Shown here: piece by piece, positions 9,509 through 18,790 of the stretch
Layout of the letters: each line of letters opens with the position of its first letter
Position numbering within the stretch: the stretch's first letter is position 1
Assembly: GCA_004292865.1 (NCBI GenBank)
Contig: RDXP01000121.1
Span: 1 to 44,952, forward strand
DNA length: 44,952 nt
Source of the DNA: Sphingobacteriales bacterium
GTDB lineage: Bacteria > Bacteroidota > Bacteroidia > Sphingobacteriales > Sphingobacteriaceae
Reading direction: 5' to 3'
The notes under the pieces: generated by a model
The model's database searches: none
Seen by the model: the letters and a program-made list of their open reading frames with translations, nothing else
What the model was told of the DNA's origin: nothing
Translations under genes and position numbers: made by a program

Positions 9509-9541
9509 TAGCAAGCCTTAGCCCCATGCGAAGGCTTGCTA
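9509..9541. repeat. Palindromic REP-like element upstream of guaD
   Basis: TAGCAAGCCTT / AAGGCTTGCTA is a perfect 11-bp stem around an 11-base loop. The GCCTT...AAGGC core resembles the palindromes around the RAYT gene at 18 kb (GCCTTCGCT...AGCGAAGGC), so it may be a diverged relative. It lies in the 5' region of guaD, 45 bases before the ATG. The rest of 9407-9585 shows nothing clear. Confidence 0.5.
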
Positions 9542-9585
9542 ACAAAAAAAATTAATAAAAAAATAAGCCTTATCTAAAAAACAAC

Positions 9586-10065
9586 ATGCAACAAAACCAA
9601 CACCAAAAATTTATGCAAATAGCCATTGCGCTATCCGAAAACAATGTTAAAAACGGGTTGGGTGGCCCTTTTGGAGCAGTAATTACAAAAGATGGCGTAT
9701 TGATTGCACAAAGTGCCAATACCGTAGTACCCAGCAACGACCCTACCGCACATGCCGAAATTGCCGCCATACGATTGGCCTGCACCGCCTTAAAAACCTT
9801 TGACTTAACAGGATGCACCATTTATACCAGTTGCGAACCCTGCCCTATGTGCTTAGGCGCAATTTATTGGGCACATATTGATACCATGTACTATGCCAAT
9901 AGTAAAGATGATGCTGCAAAAATAGGTTTCGATGATGCTTTTATTTACGCCGAAATTGATTTGAAATTAGAAAACCGAAAGTTACAATCAACTAGATTAT
10001 TAGCCCAAGAGGCTTTAAGCGTATTTACATTGTGGGAAAAATCGGAAAGTAAAACGAGGTATTAA
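9586..10065 (+). CDS. guaD: Guanine deaminase (cytidine-deaminase-fold nucleoside deaminase)
   Basis: Converts guanine to xanthine in purine salvage. The 159-residue protein has the zinc site of the deaminase fold: HAE at 56-58 (His ligand, catalytic Glu) and SCEPCPMC at 82-89 (Cys86 and Cys89 as ligands). The segment YYANSKDDAAKIGFDDAFIY and the compact length match GuaD of the Bacillus type rather than TadA, which has a different C-terminus. The role is from the family; specificity for guanine over other bases is inferred from the C-terminal half. The gene stands alone between a palindromic repeat and a structured intergenic element. Confidence 0.85.
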   Translation: MQQNQHQKFMQIAIALSENNVKNGLGGPFGAVITKDGVLIAQSANTVVPSNDPTAHAEIAAIRLACTALKTFDLTGCTIYTSCEPCPMCLGAIYWAHIDTMYYANSKDDAAKIGFDDAFIYAEIDLKLENRKLQSTRLLAQEALSVFTLWEKSESKTRY

Positions 10066-10082
10066 ATTGGTTATATCATGTT

Positions 10083-10218
10083 GTGCTATTATTTTGCGTT
10101 TTTAAACACCAGCCCTGCGTTAAATAAACGGGATAGAAACGGAAAGCCCACAGCCCCGATTTTTCATCGGGGGCGAGGACTTGTAGTGGATAGCCCGGCT
10201 AGCGGCCGCCAATAGCAC
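10083..10218. other. GC-rich structured intergenic element, copy A
   Basis: This stretch is much richer in GC than its surroundings. It is bounded by the exact inverted repeat GTGCTATT (10083-10090) / AATAGCAC (10211-10218). Inside are the hairpin CCCCGAT-TTTTC-ATCGGGG (about 10154-10172) and a segment reading GGACTTGTAGTGGATAGCCCG. Part of it (GCGTTAAATAAACGGGATAG, from 10118) resembles the second GC-rich element at 13.3 kb. There is no open frame. It could be a small structured RNA, a 3' element of guaD or a dispersed repeat. Confidence 0.5.
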
Positions 10219-10266
10219 TACCCGTACTTTTTCAAAAAAAAAACGAAATTATTTTTTTTATATACA

Positions 10267-10303
10267 CAAAAAGGCTGCCTTAATTAAAAGACAGCCTTTT
10301 ATG
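10267..10303 (-). terminator. Terminator of eno
   Basis: AAAAGGCTGCCTT / AAGACAGCCTTTT (10269-10281 and 10288-10300) form a stem with one mismatch. On the minus strand it is followed by TTTTTGTG just after the eno stop codon. Confidence 0.7.
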
Positions 10304-10323
10304 TTTTTGGGGTATTAGACTAT

Positions 10324-11672
<1,349 letters not shown>

Positions 11673-11695
11673 ATAGTGTTTTTATGTTTAGTGGG

Positions 11696-11703
11696 CAAAT
11701 ATA
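11696..11703 (-). promoter_or_regulatory. Putative -7 element of eno
   Basis: Minus strand TATATTTG fits TAnnTTTG, 76 bases before the ATG, leaving room for the leader hairpin. The rest of the 321-base gap to the divergent desaturase is AT-rich and holds no gene. Confidence 0.45.
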
Positions 11704-11940
11704 AAAAATATAATACGGTGTGTGCTTAATAAATGCGTTAAATCAATGTTACCAAATAAGCCTTATATCTAATTTTTATTACGCCAAAACTTTAGTGTGT
11801 AATTAGGTTTAAAAAACTATTGCTGTAATTAATTGTGTATATGTAACAAAAAAAGGTAACCTTGTAATTGTTAACTGTATTATTTAATTGTATTAATATC
11901 CAAAAAATTAATTCTAAACCAGTATTTTATCTATCTATTA

Positions 11941-13041
11941 ATGTCGCAAAAACTTAAATTTATCAACACCAATAAATGCACTTTTTATGCCACAGTTCGC
12001 CTTCGTGTAGATAGTTACTTTATTGATAATCAAATTTCTACCCATGCCAATAGTGCTATGTGGATAAAGGCTTGCTTTTTTTTGGGTGGTTTTGTGGGTT
12101 TATATTTATGCTTGCTTTTGGGCAATTTAAGTATGGGTGCTATGCTGGTATTGGCTGTACTGTTGGGTATATTTGGGGCCTTTATTGGTTTTAATGTTTG
12201 CCATGATGCTATACATAAAGCTTTTTCGCACAATAAATATGTAAATAATGTATTGGGTTTTATGTTTAATTTAATAGGTGCAAGTACTTATGTATGGAAT
12301 ATTTGCCACAATGTAGTACACCATACTTATACCAATATAGCTGGCCACGATGAAGATATTGATATTGCCCCCGGTTTAATCCGTTTTTCGCCCCTAGAAA
12401 GTGTAAATAAACTGCAAAAATTTCAGCATTATTATGCTTTTGTTTTGTATAGTTTTGCTATGGTTACTTGGGCTTTTAGAAAAGATTTTAAAAAGTTTTT
12501 TCAATTAAAAATTGGGGAACAAAAATCTAACCATCCCAAAATTGAGTATTTTAACCTTTTCTTTTACAAAGCAATTTATTACTTTTTATTTATTGGGTTG
12601 CCTTTGTGGGTAATGCCTATAAACGGTTGGCAATTTATAATTGGGTTTTTAACTTATTTATTTGCACAGGGCTTGGTATTGGGTTTGATATTTCAATTGG
12701 CACACGTGGTGGAGGGTACGCAATTTCCCTTGCCTAATAACGAGGGCAACGTACAAGAAGCATGGGCAGCGCACCAAATGCGTACTACGGCAAATTTTTC
12801 GGGTAAAAGTAAAATTGCTGCTTTTTTATGTGGTGGCTTAAATCAACAAATTGAGCATCACTTGTTTCCTAAAATATGCCATATACACTACCCTGCTATT
12901 GCTGGTATTGTAAAACAAACTGCTTTAGAATTTAACCTTCCTTATATCGAAAACCTAACGTTTTGGAGTGCCTTACAATCGCATTACCGTATGTTGCGCA
13001 AGCTAGGGAAAGAATCGTATGGGGTAGTGGTTAGTGGATAG
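11941..13041 (+). CDS. Membrane fatty acid (acyl-CoA/acyl-lipid) desaturase
   Basis: Inserts a double bond into a fatty acyl chain using a di-iron centre; integral inner-membrane enzyme. The 366-residue protein has the three histidine boxes of the family: HDAIHKAF (His88, His92), HNVVHHTYTN (His123, His127, His128) and QQIEHHLFP (His306, His307). The QxxHH form of the third box is the one seen in front-end (linoleoyl-CoA/delta-6 type) desaturases. There is no cytochrome b5 domain. Hydrophobic pairs lie at about 43-86, 105-120, 150-160 and 200-240. Regiospecificity cannot be read from sequence. The last codons (VVVSG-stop) are already part of a simple repeat that continues past the stop. Confidence 0.88.
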   Translation: MSQKLKFINTNKCTFYATVRLRVDSYFIDNQISTHANSAMWIKACFFLGGFVGLYLCLLLGNLSMGAMLVLAVLLGIFGAFIGFNVCHDAIHKAFSHNKYVNNVLGFMFNLIGASTYVWNICHNVVHHTYTNIAGHDEDIDIAPGLIRFSPLESVNKLQKFQHYYAFVLYSFAMVTWAFRKDFKKFFQLKIGEQKSNHPKIEYFNLFFYKAIYYFLFIGLPLWVMPINGWQFIIGFLTYLFAQGLVLGLIFQLAHVVEGTQFPLPNNEGNVQEAWAAHQMRTTANFSGKSKIAAFLCGGLNQQIEHHLFPKICHIHYPAIAGIVKQTALEFNLPYIENLTFWSALQSHYRMLRKLGKESYGVVVSG

Positions 13042-13096
13042 TTGTTAGTTGTTAGTGGGTAGTGGTTAGTTGTTAGTTGTTAGTTGTTAGTGGGCT
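13022..13096. repeat. Degenerate TTGTTAG/GTGGTTAG tandem repeat
   Basis: Repeated units of the form TAGTTGT and TAGTGGT run across the desaturase stop codon into the intergenic space. The end of the desaturase (VVVSG) is encoded by the repeat, so the natural C-terminus may have been altered by repeat expansion. Confidence 0.8.
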
Positions 13097-13254
13097 TGGG
13101 GATTAACTATAACACATTCTAAAGTTTCGGGGTAAAGGTATTTCTTGTTTTGGCTACTTAAAAGAATTTATATACATTGATATCATTGTTTTTTATTGAT
13201 TTTTAATCGGTAAATTTTTTAAGTACTATTTTGTATTTTTAGCTGCGTTTATAC

Positions 13255-13440
13255 GGTGCAAGATAAACCTGCATTAAAAAGTACAAAGTTGCGTTAATAA
13301 ACCCGACAGTAGCGGATACCTGCCTGCCTGCTGGCCGCAGGTAGGCAGGCGGCTAAGGCCTGTGGGCGTATGAGCGAACCTGCCTGCTTACCGCAGGTAG
13401 GCAGGTGGCGGGGCTAGCCTTGGTTATGAAATGGTAGCCT
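13255..13440. other. GC-rich structured intergenic element, copy B, with nested hairpins
   Basis: This GC-rich island lies in the 561-base gap between the desaturase and rhodanese genes. GCGTTAATAAACCCGACAGT (from 13291) parallels copy A at 10118. Two similar hairpins are inserted: CCTGCCTGCCTGC / GCAGGTAGGCAGG (13319-13349) and CCTGCCTGC...GCAGGTAGGCAGG (13379-13406). The direct repeat AGCCTTGGTT occurs twice at the right side. There is no open frame. The remaining gap is AT-rich with nothing recognised. Confidence 0.5.
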
Positions 13441-13602
13441 TGGTTTTTCAAAATATTCTTGAAAAATTACGGCAAATAATGTTAATATTTACAAATTTTA
13501 TTAGTTTTATAAGTAGTTAATTATTTAAAAAATTATATGCTGTTTAGGTTAAATGTTTCAAATATTTATTGATTCAGAAACCTTATTACATTTAAAATTA
13601 AT

Positions 13603-14097
13603 ATGTTAAAAAAGTGGTGTTTTATTTTTGTTTTTATTTTTCCGATAATAGGAAAATGCCAAATAAAAAACCCGGCTTACAAAGCTATGGTAGATAGTTT
13701 GTGTGGTTTTAACACGCCAATAATCACTATTGATTCGTTTAAGCATCTTAAAAATGTATATGTTTTAGATACCCGAGAAAGCAACGAGTACGAGGTAAGC
13801 CATATTAAAAGTGCCCGAAATGTAGGGTATATTTGGTTTGATATGCGTAAAATTTATGATATTCCTAAAAATGCAACGGTTATAGTTTACTGTTCGGTAG
13901 GTTTGCGTAGCCAAAAAATTTGCCAAAAACTTATTACCACAGGTTACCTGCATGTGTATAATTTATACGGTAGTATTTTTGAATGGTTTAACGAAGGAAA
14001 TCCTGTGTATAAAACCAATGGCATACAAACATCCGAAATACACACCTATACCAAAGAATGGGCTAAATGGGTAAATAAAGGAACTAAAGTATATTAA
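13603..14097 (+). CDS. Exported rhodanese-like domain protein
   Basis: A single rhodanese domain, 164 residues. The N-terminus MLKKWCFIFVFIFPIIGKCQ is a signal peptide, so the protein is likely periplasmic, or a lipoprotein if Cys19 is used. The domain runs from about 40 to 140: VLDTRESNEYEVSHIKSARN (Asp56, Arg58) and the active-site loop VYCSVGLRS with Cys97. The CxxGxR loop is intact, so sulfurtransferase activity is possible, but the physiological sulfur donor and acceptor are unknown. It is convergent with the response regulator with only three bases between the two genes. No partner gene is evident. Confidence 0.88.
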   Translation: MLKKWCFIFVFIFPIIGKCQIKNPAYKAMVDSLCGFNTPIITIDSFKHLKNVYVLDTRESNEYEVSHIKSARNVGYIWFDMRKIYDIPKNATVIVYCSVGLRSQKICQKLITTGYLHVYNLYGSIFEWFNEGNPVYKTNGIQTSEIHTYTKEWAKWVNKGTKVY

Positions 14098-14100
14098 TTT

Positions 14101-14724
14101 TTAAATAATATGCTGGTGCTTTGCCGCCTTAATAGCTTCAGATTTATTGGTTGCAAATAGCTTAACGTAAATATTTTTTATATGCGAGCGTACCGTATTA
14201 GGTGCTATAAAAAGTGTGGTGGCAATTTGGGTATAAGTTTGCCCTTCGCTTAATAATTTAATCACATCTGTTTCTCTGTCCGATAAATTAGAACTTACAT
14301 TTTGTTTAAACGATGTGGCTACCATTCGGGCAATACTTGTGCTCATAGGTGCGCCACCATCTATACATTGTATAATTGAAGGGATAATACAATTTTGTAT
14401 ATCGTTTTTTATAATATAACCCACAGCACCCGCTTTTAACGACTCAAATACGGCTTCGGCACTGTCCGATGAGCTTATCATAATAATATCAACTTTTGGA
14501 AACTTGCTTTTTATTTTCTTAGTAGCTTCAATACCATTTATACCGGGTAGCTGTATATCCATTAAAACTATACATTCGTTACTAAGGACTTTTTTACTCG
14601 TTAATGCAAGCTCCGCATTAAAAAAATGAATAGGCTTATACACGCTATTGTTTTGAATTATAAACAATAAGGCTTTTGCCATAAGGGCATCATCTTCGAT
14701 AAGTACTATTTGTGTATTAATCAT
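14101..14724 (-). CDS. NarL/FixJ-type response regulator, orphan
   Basis: A two-domain transcription regulator, 207 residues. The receiver domain (about 1-120) has the acidic pair Glu10/Asp11/Asp12, the phosphoacceptor Asp56 in VLMDIQLPG and the conserved Lys in YIIKNDI. The C-terminal LuxR-type helix-turn-helix (about 143-205) reads LSDRETDVIKLLSEGQTYTQ then APNTVRSHIKNIYVKL. No histidine kinase gene lies nearby, so its input and targets are unknown. It probably binds DNA as a phosphorylated dimer. The 3' end nearly touches the rhodanese gene on the other strand. Confidence 0.92.
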   Translation of the reverse strand: MINTQIVLIEDDALMAKALLFIIQNNSVYKPIHFFNAELALTSKKVLSNECIVLMDIQLPGINGIEATKKIKSKFPKVDIIMISSSDSAEAVFESLKAGAVGYIIKNDIQNCIIPSIIQCIDGGAPMSTSIARMVATSFKQNVSSNLSDRETDVIKLLSEGQTYTQIATTLFIAPNTVRSHIKNIYVKLFATNKSEAIKAAKHQHII

Positions 14725-14894
14725 ATAATAGTAGAAATAAAAAATTTACCCCGAATGTATTACTATTTTATGATTATTTGGTAATAAATAATGAAATACA
14801 ATTTTTGATTTATTAAATTATGGCTCAAATCTAATTAGATTCGTTCTTAATAGTTAACATTCTTTGTATATTTACGGCTTCAGCATAAGTTTTG

Positions 14895-14902
14895 TATTTT
14901 TG
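14895..14902 (+). promoter_or_regulatory. Putative -7 element of ccmE-ccmF
   Basis: TATTTTTG fits TAnnTTTG and lies 21 bases before the ccmE ATG at 14924. A TTG codon at 14864 in frame with ccmE lies upstream of this element, so it is unlikely to be the real start. Confidence 0.5.
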
Positions 14903-14923
14903 CGTTCAAAATCAATTTTAATT

Positions 14924-15331
14924 ATGAAAAGAGGTTCGATTATAGGCATAATAATTATTGCCATTGCCATAGGTGTAATTATTAGCACATATGCCGATAG
15001 CAGTACTTACGGCTCGTTTGCCGAAGCCAAAGAAGCACAAAAAGAGCTACACGTAGTAGGTAAATTAAACAAAGCAAAAGAACTATTTTACAATCCACAA
15101 AAAGATGCCAATTACTTTTCGTTTTATATGGTTGATAATAAAGGCACCGAATGCAAAGTGATATTTAACGGCACAAAACCGCAAGATTTTGAACGGTCGG
15201 AGCAGATAGTTTTAACTGGCGAAATGAAAAATAACAGTTTTTATGCCACTAAAATATTGATGAAATGCCCATCAAAATACACCCAAGATAAGGTAGAAGT
15301 TACCGAAACCAAGGCACAACCCAACATATAA
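14924..15331 (+). CDS. ccmE: Cytochrome c maturation heme chaperone CcmE, Cys-type
   Basis: CcmE carries heme in the periplasm from the CcmC side to the CcmF side of the ligation machinery. This 135-residue protein starts at MKRGSIIGII: one N-terminal membrane anchor (about 4-20), then the beta-barrel OB domain with HVVGKLNKAKELFYNPQKD and GTECKVIFNGTKPQDF. At the place of the usual covalent heme ligand His (H-x-x-x-Y) it has Cys115 in KCPSKY, the CxxxY type also known from some Desulfovibrio and archaeal CcmE proteins. The ATG at 14924 is preferred over an upstream TTG because that TTG lies before the -7 motif. ccmF follows after nine bases. Confidence 0.88.
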   Translation: MKRGSIIGIIIIAIAIGVIISTYADSSTYGSFAEAKEAQKELHVVGKLNKAKELFYNPQKDANYFSFYMVDNKGTECKVIFNGTKPQDFERSEQIVLTGEMKNNSFYATKILMKCPSKYTQDKVEVTETKAQPNI

Positions 15332-15340
15332 ACCTAATTA

Positions 15341-17776
15341 ATGGATACAGTTTTTGCAGGCGAACACCTGCTGCCTGGCAAAATAGGCCAGTTTTTTGTA
15401 GTACTTTCTTTTGGCTCGGCCTTGCTATCGCTTATAAGTTATTATTTTGCCAGTACCAATAAATTAGATACCGCATGGCGTAATTTAGGTAGGATAGCTT
15501 ATTCGCTTAATTTAGCCAGCGTAGTGGCCACAGGTTGCTGCCTTTTTTATATTATTTACAATCATTATTTCGAGTATCATTACGCTTGGGCGCACTCTAG
15601 CACCACATTACCAGTATATTATATTATTTCTTGCTTTTGGGAAGGGCAAGAAGGAAGTTTTTGGTTATGGACTTTTTGGCAAGGAGTTTTAGGTATGATT
15701 TTAATTTTTACCGCCCGCAGTTGGGAACGTTCGGTAATGGTAACCATATCGCTATCGCAAGTTTTTTTAGCTTCGATGCTTTTAGGAGTAGAGATTTGGG
15801 GCATAAAAATTGGTTCATCGCCATTTATTTTATTGCGAAATGCCATAGAAGCACCCATATTTTCACGAGCCAATTATTTAAGTTTAATACCCGATGGTAA
15901 CGGCTTAAACCCACTATTACAAAACTATTGGATGGTCATTCATCCGCCAACTTTGTTTTTAGGTTTTGCATCGATGGTAGTACCATTTGCTTATGGCATA
16001 GCGGGTTTATACACCAAGCGCTACGCCGAAATGGTAAAGCCAGCCATAGCGTGGAGTTTGTTTGCCGTAATGATATTAGGCACAGGCATTATTATGGGTT
16101 CGTTTTGGGCTTACGAAGCCTTAAACTTTGGCGGTTTTTGGGCTTGGGACCCGGTAGAAAACGCATCTATTATTCCTTGGATAACTTTAATAGCGGGCGT
16201 ACATGTTTTAATAGCGTATAAAAACAGTGGTCATTCGTATTTTACAGCACTATTTCTCATCATTATAAGTTTTATATTGGTGCTGTACGCATCGTTTTTA
16301 ACCCGTAGTGGTATATTGGGCGAAACATCGGTACACGCCTTTACCGATTTAGGCATGAGCGGCCAATTGTTATTTTATATGCTAGCATTTGTGGTTTTGG
16401 CAACTTATTTAATTGTAATAAACTGGAAAAACTTACCTATTACCAAAAAAGATGAAGACACGTATAGCCGCGAATTTTGGTTGTTTATTGGTGCCATAAC
16501 ACTAACCATATCTTGCATACAAATTATTGTAACAACATCAATCCCTGTATTTAACGCTGTTTTTGGGTCTAAGTTAGCACCACCCACTAACCCTATTGCA
16601 CATTACAACAAATGGCAAATTGCCATTGCCGTAGTAATTGCGTTTGTATCGGCGTTTTCGCAATTTTTAAAATACAAAAAAAACGATATGCGCAAATTTT
16701 ATATTAGCGTAGCGGTTTGTATGGTAGTTGCCGCATTGTTAACTAGCGTAGCTGTTTATTTAACAGGCATTTACACCAATTTTATGTACATTTTGTTAAC
16801 CTTTGCCGCCTTGTTTTCTATTATAGCTAATGGTAAATTATTGGGCGATGCTGTAAAAGGAAAATGGAAATTGGCAGGCTCGGCGGTGGCACATATTGGC
16901 TTTGCGCTGATTTTGGTAGGCGCATTAATAGCCGCAGCCACCAATAAAGTAATATCTATAAACAATACAGGCGTGGGCTTTGGCGATGAGTTTGCAAAAT
17001 CAAACAACCCACAAGAAAACATTATTTTATACAAAAACACACCCGTAAAAATGAACGAGTATATGGTTACCTATAAAGGCGATTCTACTTCGGGTGTAAA
17101 CACATATTATAAAGTTAATTACCAAGTTTTAGATGCTAAAGGAGCTTTAAAAGAGGATTTTAATTTGTATCCCAATGCACAACAAAACCTAAAAATGAAG
17201 CAAATTGTAGCTTCGCCCGATACCAAACATTACCTACTACACGATATTTATACCCACGTAAGCAGCGTACCCTTAAAAGAAGAAGAGCATAACCACGATG
17301 GCCACTCCGACGATGAAAATTACGACGAACCTATTACCCACCAAGTAGTTATAGGCGATACCGTAAGATATAAAGAAGGATTTATTGTAGTAAAGGGTAT
17401 AAACAAAAACGTTAAAATACAAAACTTACCATTAACCGCCAGCGATGTAGCCATAGGGTTACAGCTAGAAGTGGTTACGCCGCAAGGCAAAACACAAGCC
17501 GAACCTATATTTTTAATTAAAGGAAATAACAAACTTGATTTTGGTAAAAAGCTAGACGAACAAGGCTTAAAACTACGTTTTTCAAATATTTTACCCAATA
17601 AAAATAAATTAGAACTTACCGTTTACCAAAAGCAAAAAACCGAACGTAAAGATTGGATAGTAATGAAAGCCATTGTTTTCCCTTACATAAATTTGCTGTG
17701 GGGCGGTACTATTATTATGGTAATTGGGTTTTTGCTATCTATTTTTAGGCGAGCTAAGGAGTTGAAGGTGGGGTAA
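15341..17776 (+). CDS. ccmF: Cytochrome c heme lyase component CcmF/CcsA family
   Basis: Large inner-membrane protein that attaches heme to apocytochrome c. The 811-residue protein has many membrane helices in its first 560 residues and the periplasmic tryptophan-rich heme loop FGGFWAWDPVENASIIPWI at about 264-282. Further motifs are WEGQEGSFWLW near 105 and RSGILGETSVHAFTD near 326. The C-terminal third is a soluble periplasmic domain with a His/Asp-rich stretch (EEEHNHDGHSDDENYDE, about 646-662) and a final membrane helix. It is cotranscribed with ccmE. The other ccm genes are not in the window. Confidence 0.92.
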   Translation: MDTVFAGEHLLPGKIGQFFVVLSFGSALLSLISYYFASTNKLDTAWRNLGRIAYSLNLASVVATGCCLFYIIYNHYFEYHYAWAHSSTTLPVYYIISCFWEGQEGSFWLWTFWQGVLGMILIFTARSWERSVMVTISLSQVFLASMLLGVEIWGIKIGSSPFILLRNAIEAPIFSRANYLSLIPDGNGLNPLLQNYWMVIHPPTLFLGFASMVVPFAYGIAGLYTKRYAEMVKPAIAWSLFAVMILGTGIIMGSFWAYEALNFGGFWAWDPVENASIIPWITLIAGVHVLIAYKNSGHSYFTALFLIIISFILVLYASFLTRSGILGETSVHAFTDLGMSGQLLFYMLAFVVLATYLIVINWKNLPITKKDEDTYSREFWLFIGAITLTISCIQIIVTTSIPVFNAVFGSKLAPPTNPIAHYNKWQIAIAVVIAFVSAFSQFLKYKKNDMRKFYISVAVCMVVAALLTSVAVYLTGIYTNFMYILLTFAALFSIIANGKLLGDAVKGKWKLAGSAVAHIGFALILVGALIAAATNKVISINNTGVGFGDEFAKSNNPQENIILYKNTPVKMNEYMVTYKGDSTSGVNTYYKVNYQVLDAKGALKEDFNLYPNAQQNLKMKQIVASPDTKHYLLHDIYTHVSSVPLKEEEHNHDGHSDDENYDEPITHQVVIGDTVRYKEGFIVVKGINKNVKIQNLPLTASDVAIGLQLEVVTPQGKTQAEPIFLIKGNNKLDFGKKLDEQGLKLRFSNILPNKNKLELTVYQKQKTERKDWIVMKAIVFPYINLLWGGTIIMVIGFLLSIFRRAKELKVG

Positions 17777-17849
17777 ATGATAGCAAATTATAATAAATAA
17801 AATTTGACTTAAAAATTTGATTAAGCAGTAAGCGTTTTTTTCATAACAG

Positions 17850-17954
17850 ATGACGGTGAAACTTACCATAATTTTAACACTTTGTACAGGCACCTATGCT
17901 TCGAACCCGATGCCTTCGCTCCAAGCGAAGGCATCGGTTGACCCATTAAAATAA
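17850..17954 (+). pseudogene. Possible truncated 5' end of an exported protein, cut by the REP repeat
   Basis: An ATG opens MTVKLTIILTLCTGTYAS, which looks like a signal peptide, and the frame then runs straight into the RAYT-flanking palindrome and stops after 34 codons. It may be the surviving start of a gene interrupted when the repeat arrived, or a chance frame. No ribosome-binding or homology evidence is available. Confidence 0.25.
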
Positions 17955-18093
17955 AAATTTATACGTTGAAGGCCTCGATAAATAAAAAAGATAATTGTAA
18001 ATTATTAAAAATCAATATATTTACTCACGCCCTTCGCAAACCGATGCCTTCGCTTAGAGCGAAGGCATCGGAAAGTGGGCAATAAAAATATGG
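17907..18093 (+). repeat. RAYT-flanking repeat, left copy
   Basis: About 187 bases, nearly identical to 18787-18970 (offset 880). It opens with palindrome CCGATGCCTTCGCT-CCA-AGCGAAGGCATCGG (17907-17937), has a ~100-base AT-rich middle, then palindrome CCGATGCCTTCGCT-TAG-AGCGAAGGCATCGG (18041-18071), and ends at the transposase start codon. The outer arm of the second palindrome is broken in this copy. Confidence 0.9.
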
Positions 18094-18704
18094 AAACCAG
18101 AAAAGCACAATTACATCCTGACAAGTATTATCATATTTACAACCGTGGTATTAATGGGCAAAATATATTTTTGGAAGAGAAAAACTATGCTTATTTCTTA
18201 CAAAAATATGCGCAATATATTTTCCCATTTTTTGATACTTACGCATACTGTTTGTTAAAAAATCACTTCCATTTACTAGTACAAGCAAAACCAGAGAATG
18301 ATATTAGATTATTTTTAAACGGTAAACATAAAGAAAAAAGCATTTCTTGGATTTTAAGTAATTCGTTTTCAAGTTTATTTAAAAGCTACGCACAAGCAAT
18401 AAACAAACAGTATGGAAGAACAGGTGGTTTATTTGAAGAACCTTTCCACAGAATAGAAGTAAATTCTGACTCTTATTTTTTGCGTTTGATATATTATATA
18501 CACACAAACCCACAAAAACACGGCTTTGTATTAGATTTTAGAGACTATAAACATTCGAGTTATCATAGCCATTTACTAACCAAAACAACCAAATTAAAAA
18601 AAGAAAATGTTTTAGAATGGTTTGGAGGTAAAGAAGGTTTTATAGAATTTCATAGTCAAAACCAAGATATGGGTCATATTTTAAACTTAATTGTTGAGTT
18701 TTAA
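18090..18704 (+). mobile_element. REP-associated tyrosine transposase (RAYT, IS200/Y1 family)
   Basis: A single-strand HUH nuclease that acts on REP palindromes. From the ATG at 18090 it has 204 residues. Motifs: YYHIYNRG (13-20), the HUH motif NHFHLLV (His59, His61), RTGGLFEEPFHRIEV and the catalytic-Tyr region LIYYIHTNPQKHGF (Tyr135/136). The gene is intact. A GTG at 18075 in the same frame lies inside the palindromic repeat and is a less likely start. The gene sits between two direct repeats that carry REP-like palindromes, the usual arrangement for a RAYT and its cognate repeats. RAYTs are usually domesticated and do not move themselves as classic IS elements do. Codon use is more AT-rich than its neighbours. 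Confidence 0.93.
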
Positions 18705-18730
18705 AGAGCAGTATTTATTGGTGTTTCTAG

Positions 18731-18790
18731 TGCCTTCGCTTCCGATGCCTTCGCTTCCGATGCCTTCGCTTCCGATGCCTTCGCTTCCGA
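18731..18790. repeat. Tandem array of REP half-sites, four 15-base units
   Basis: TGCCTTCGCTTCCGA is repeated four times exactly, then runs into the left arm of the first palindrome of the right repeat copy. The unit is one arm of the RAYT palindrome plus TTCCGA. Confidence 0.9.

Noticed and set aside
10081-10260. Possible CRISPR or tRNA-like RNA in the GC-rich element
   Set aside because: There is no repeat-spacer pattern and no cloverleaf; it is kept only as a structured element.
14864-14923. TTG start extending ccmE upstream
   Set aside because: It lies before the -7 motif, and the ATG at 14924 gives a proper membrane anchor.
18075-18089. GTG start for the RAYT
   Set aside because: It lies within the palindromic repeat; the ATG at 18090 gives the standard RAYT N-terminus.
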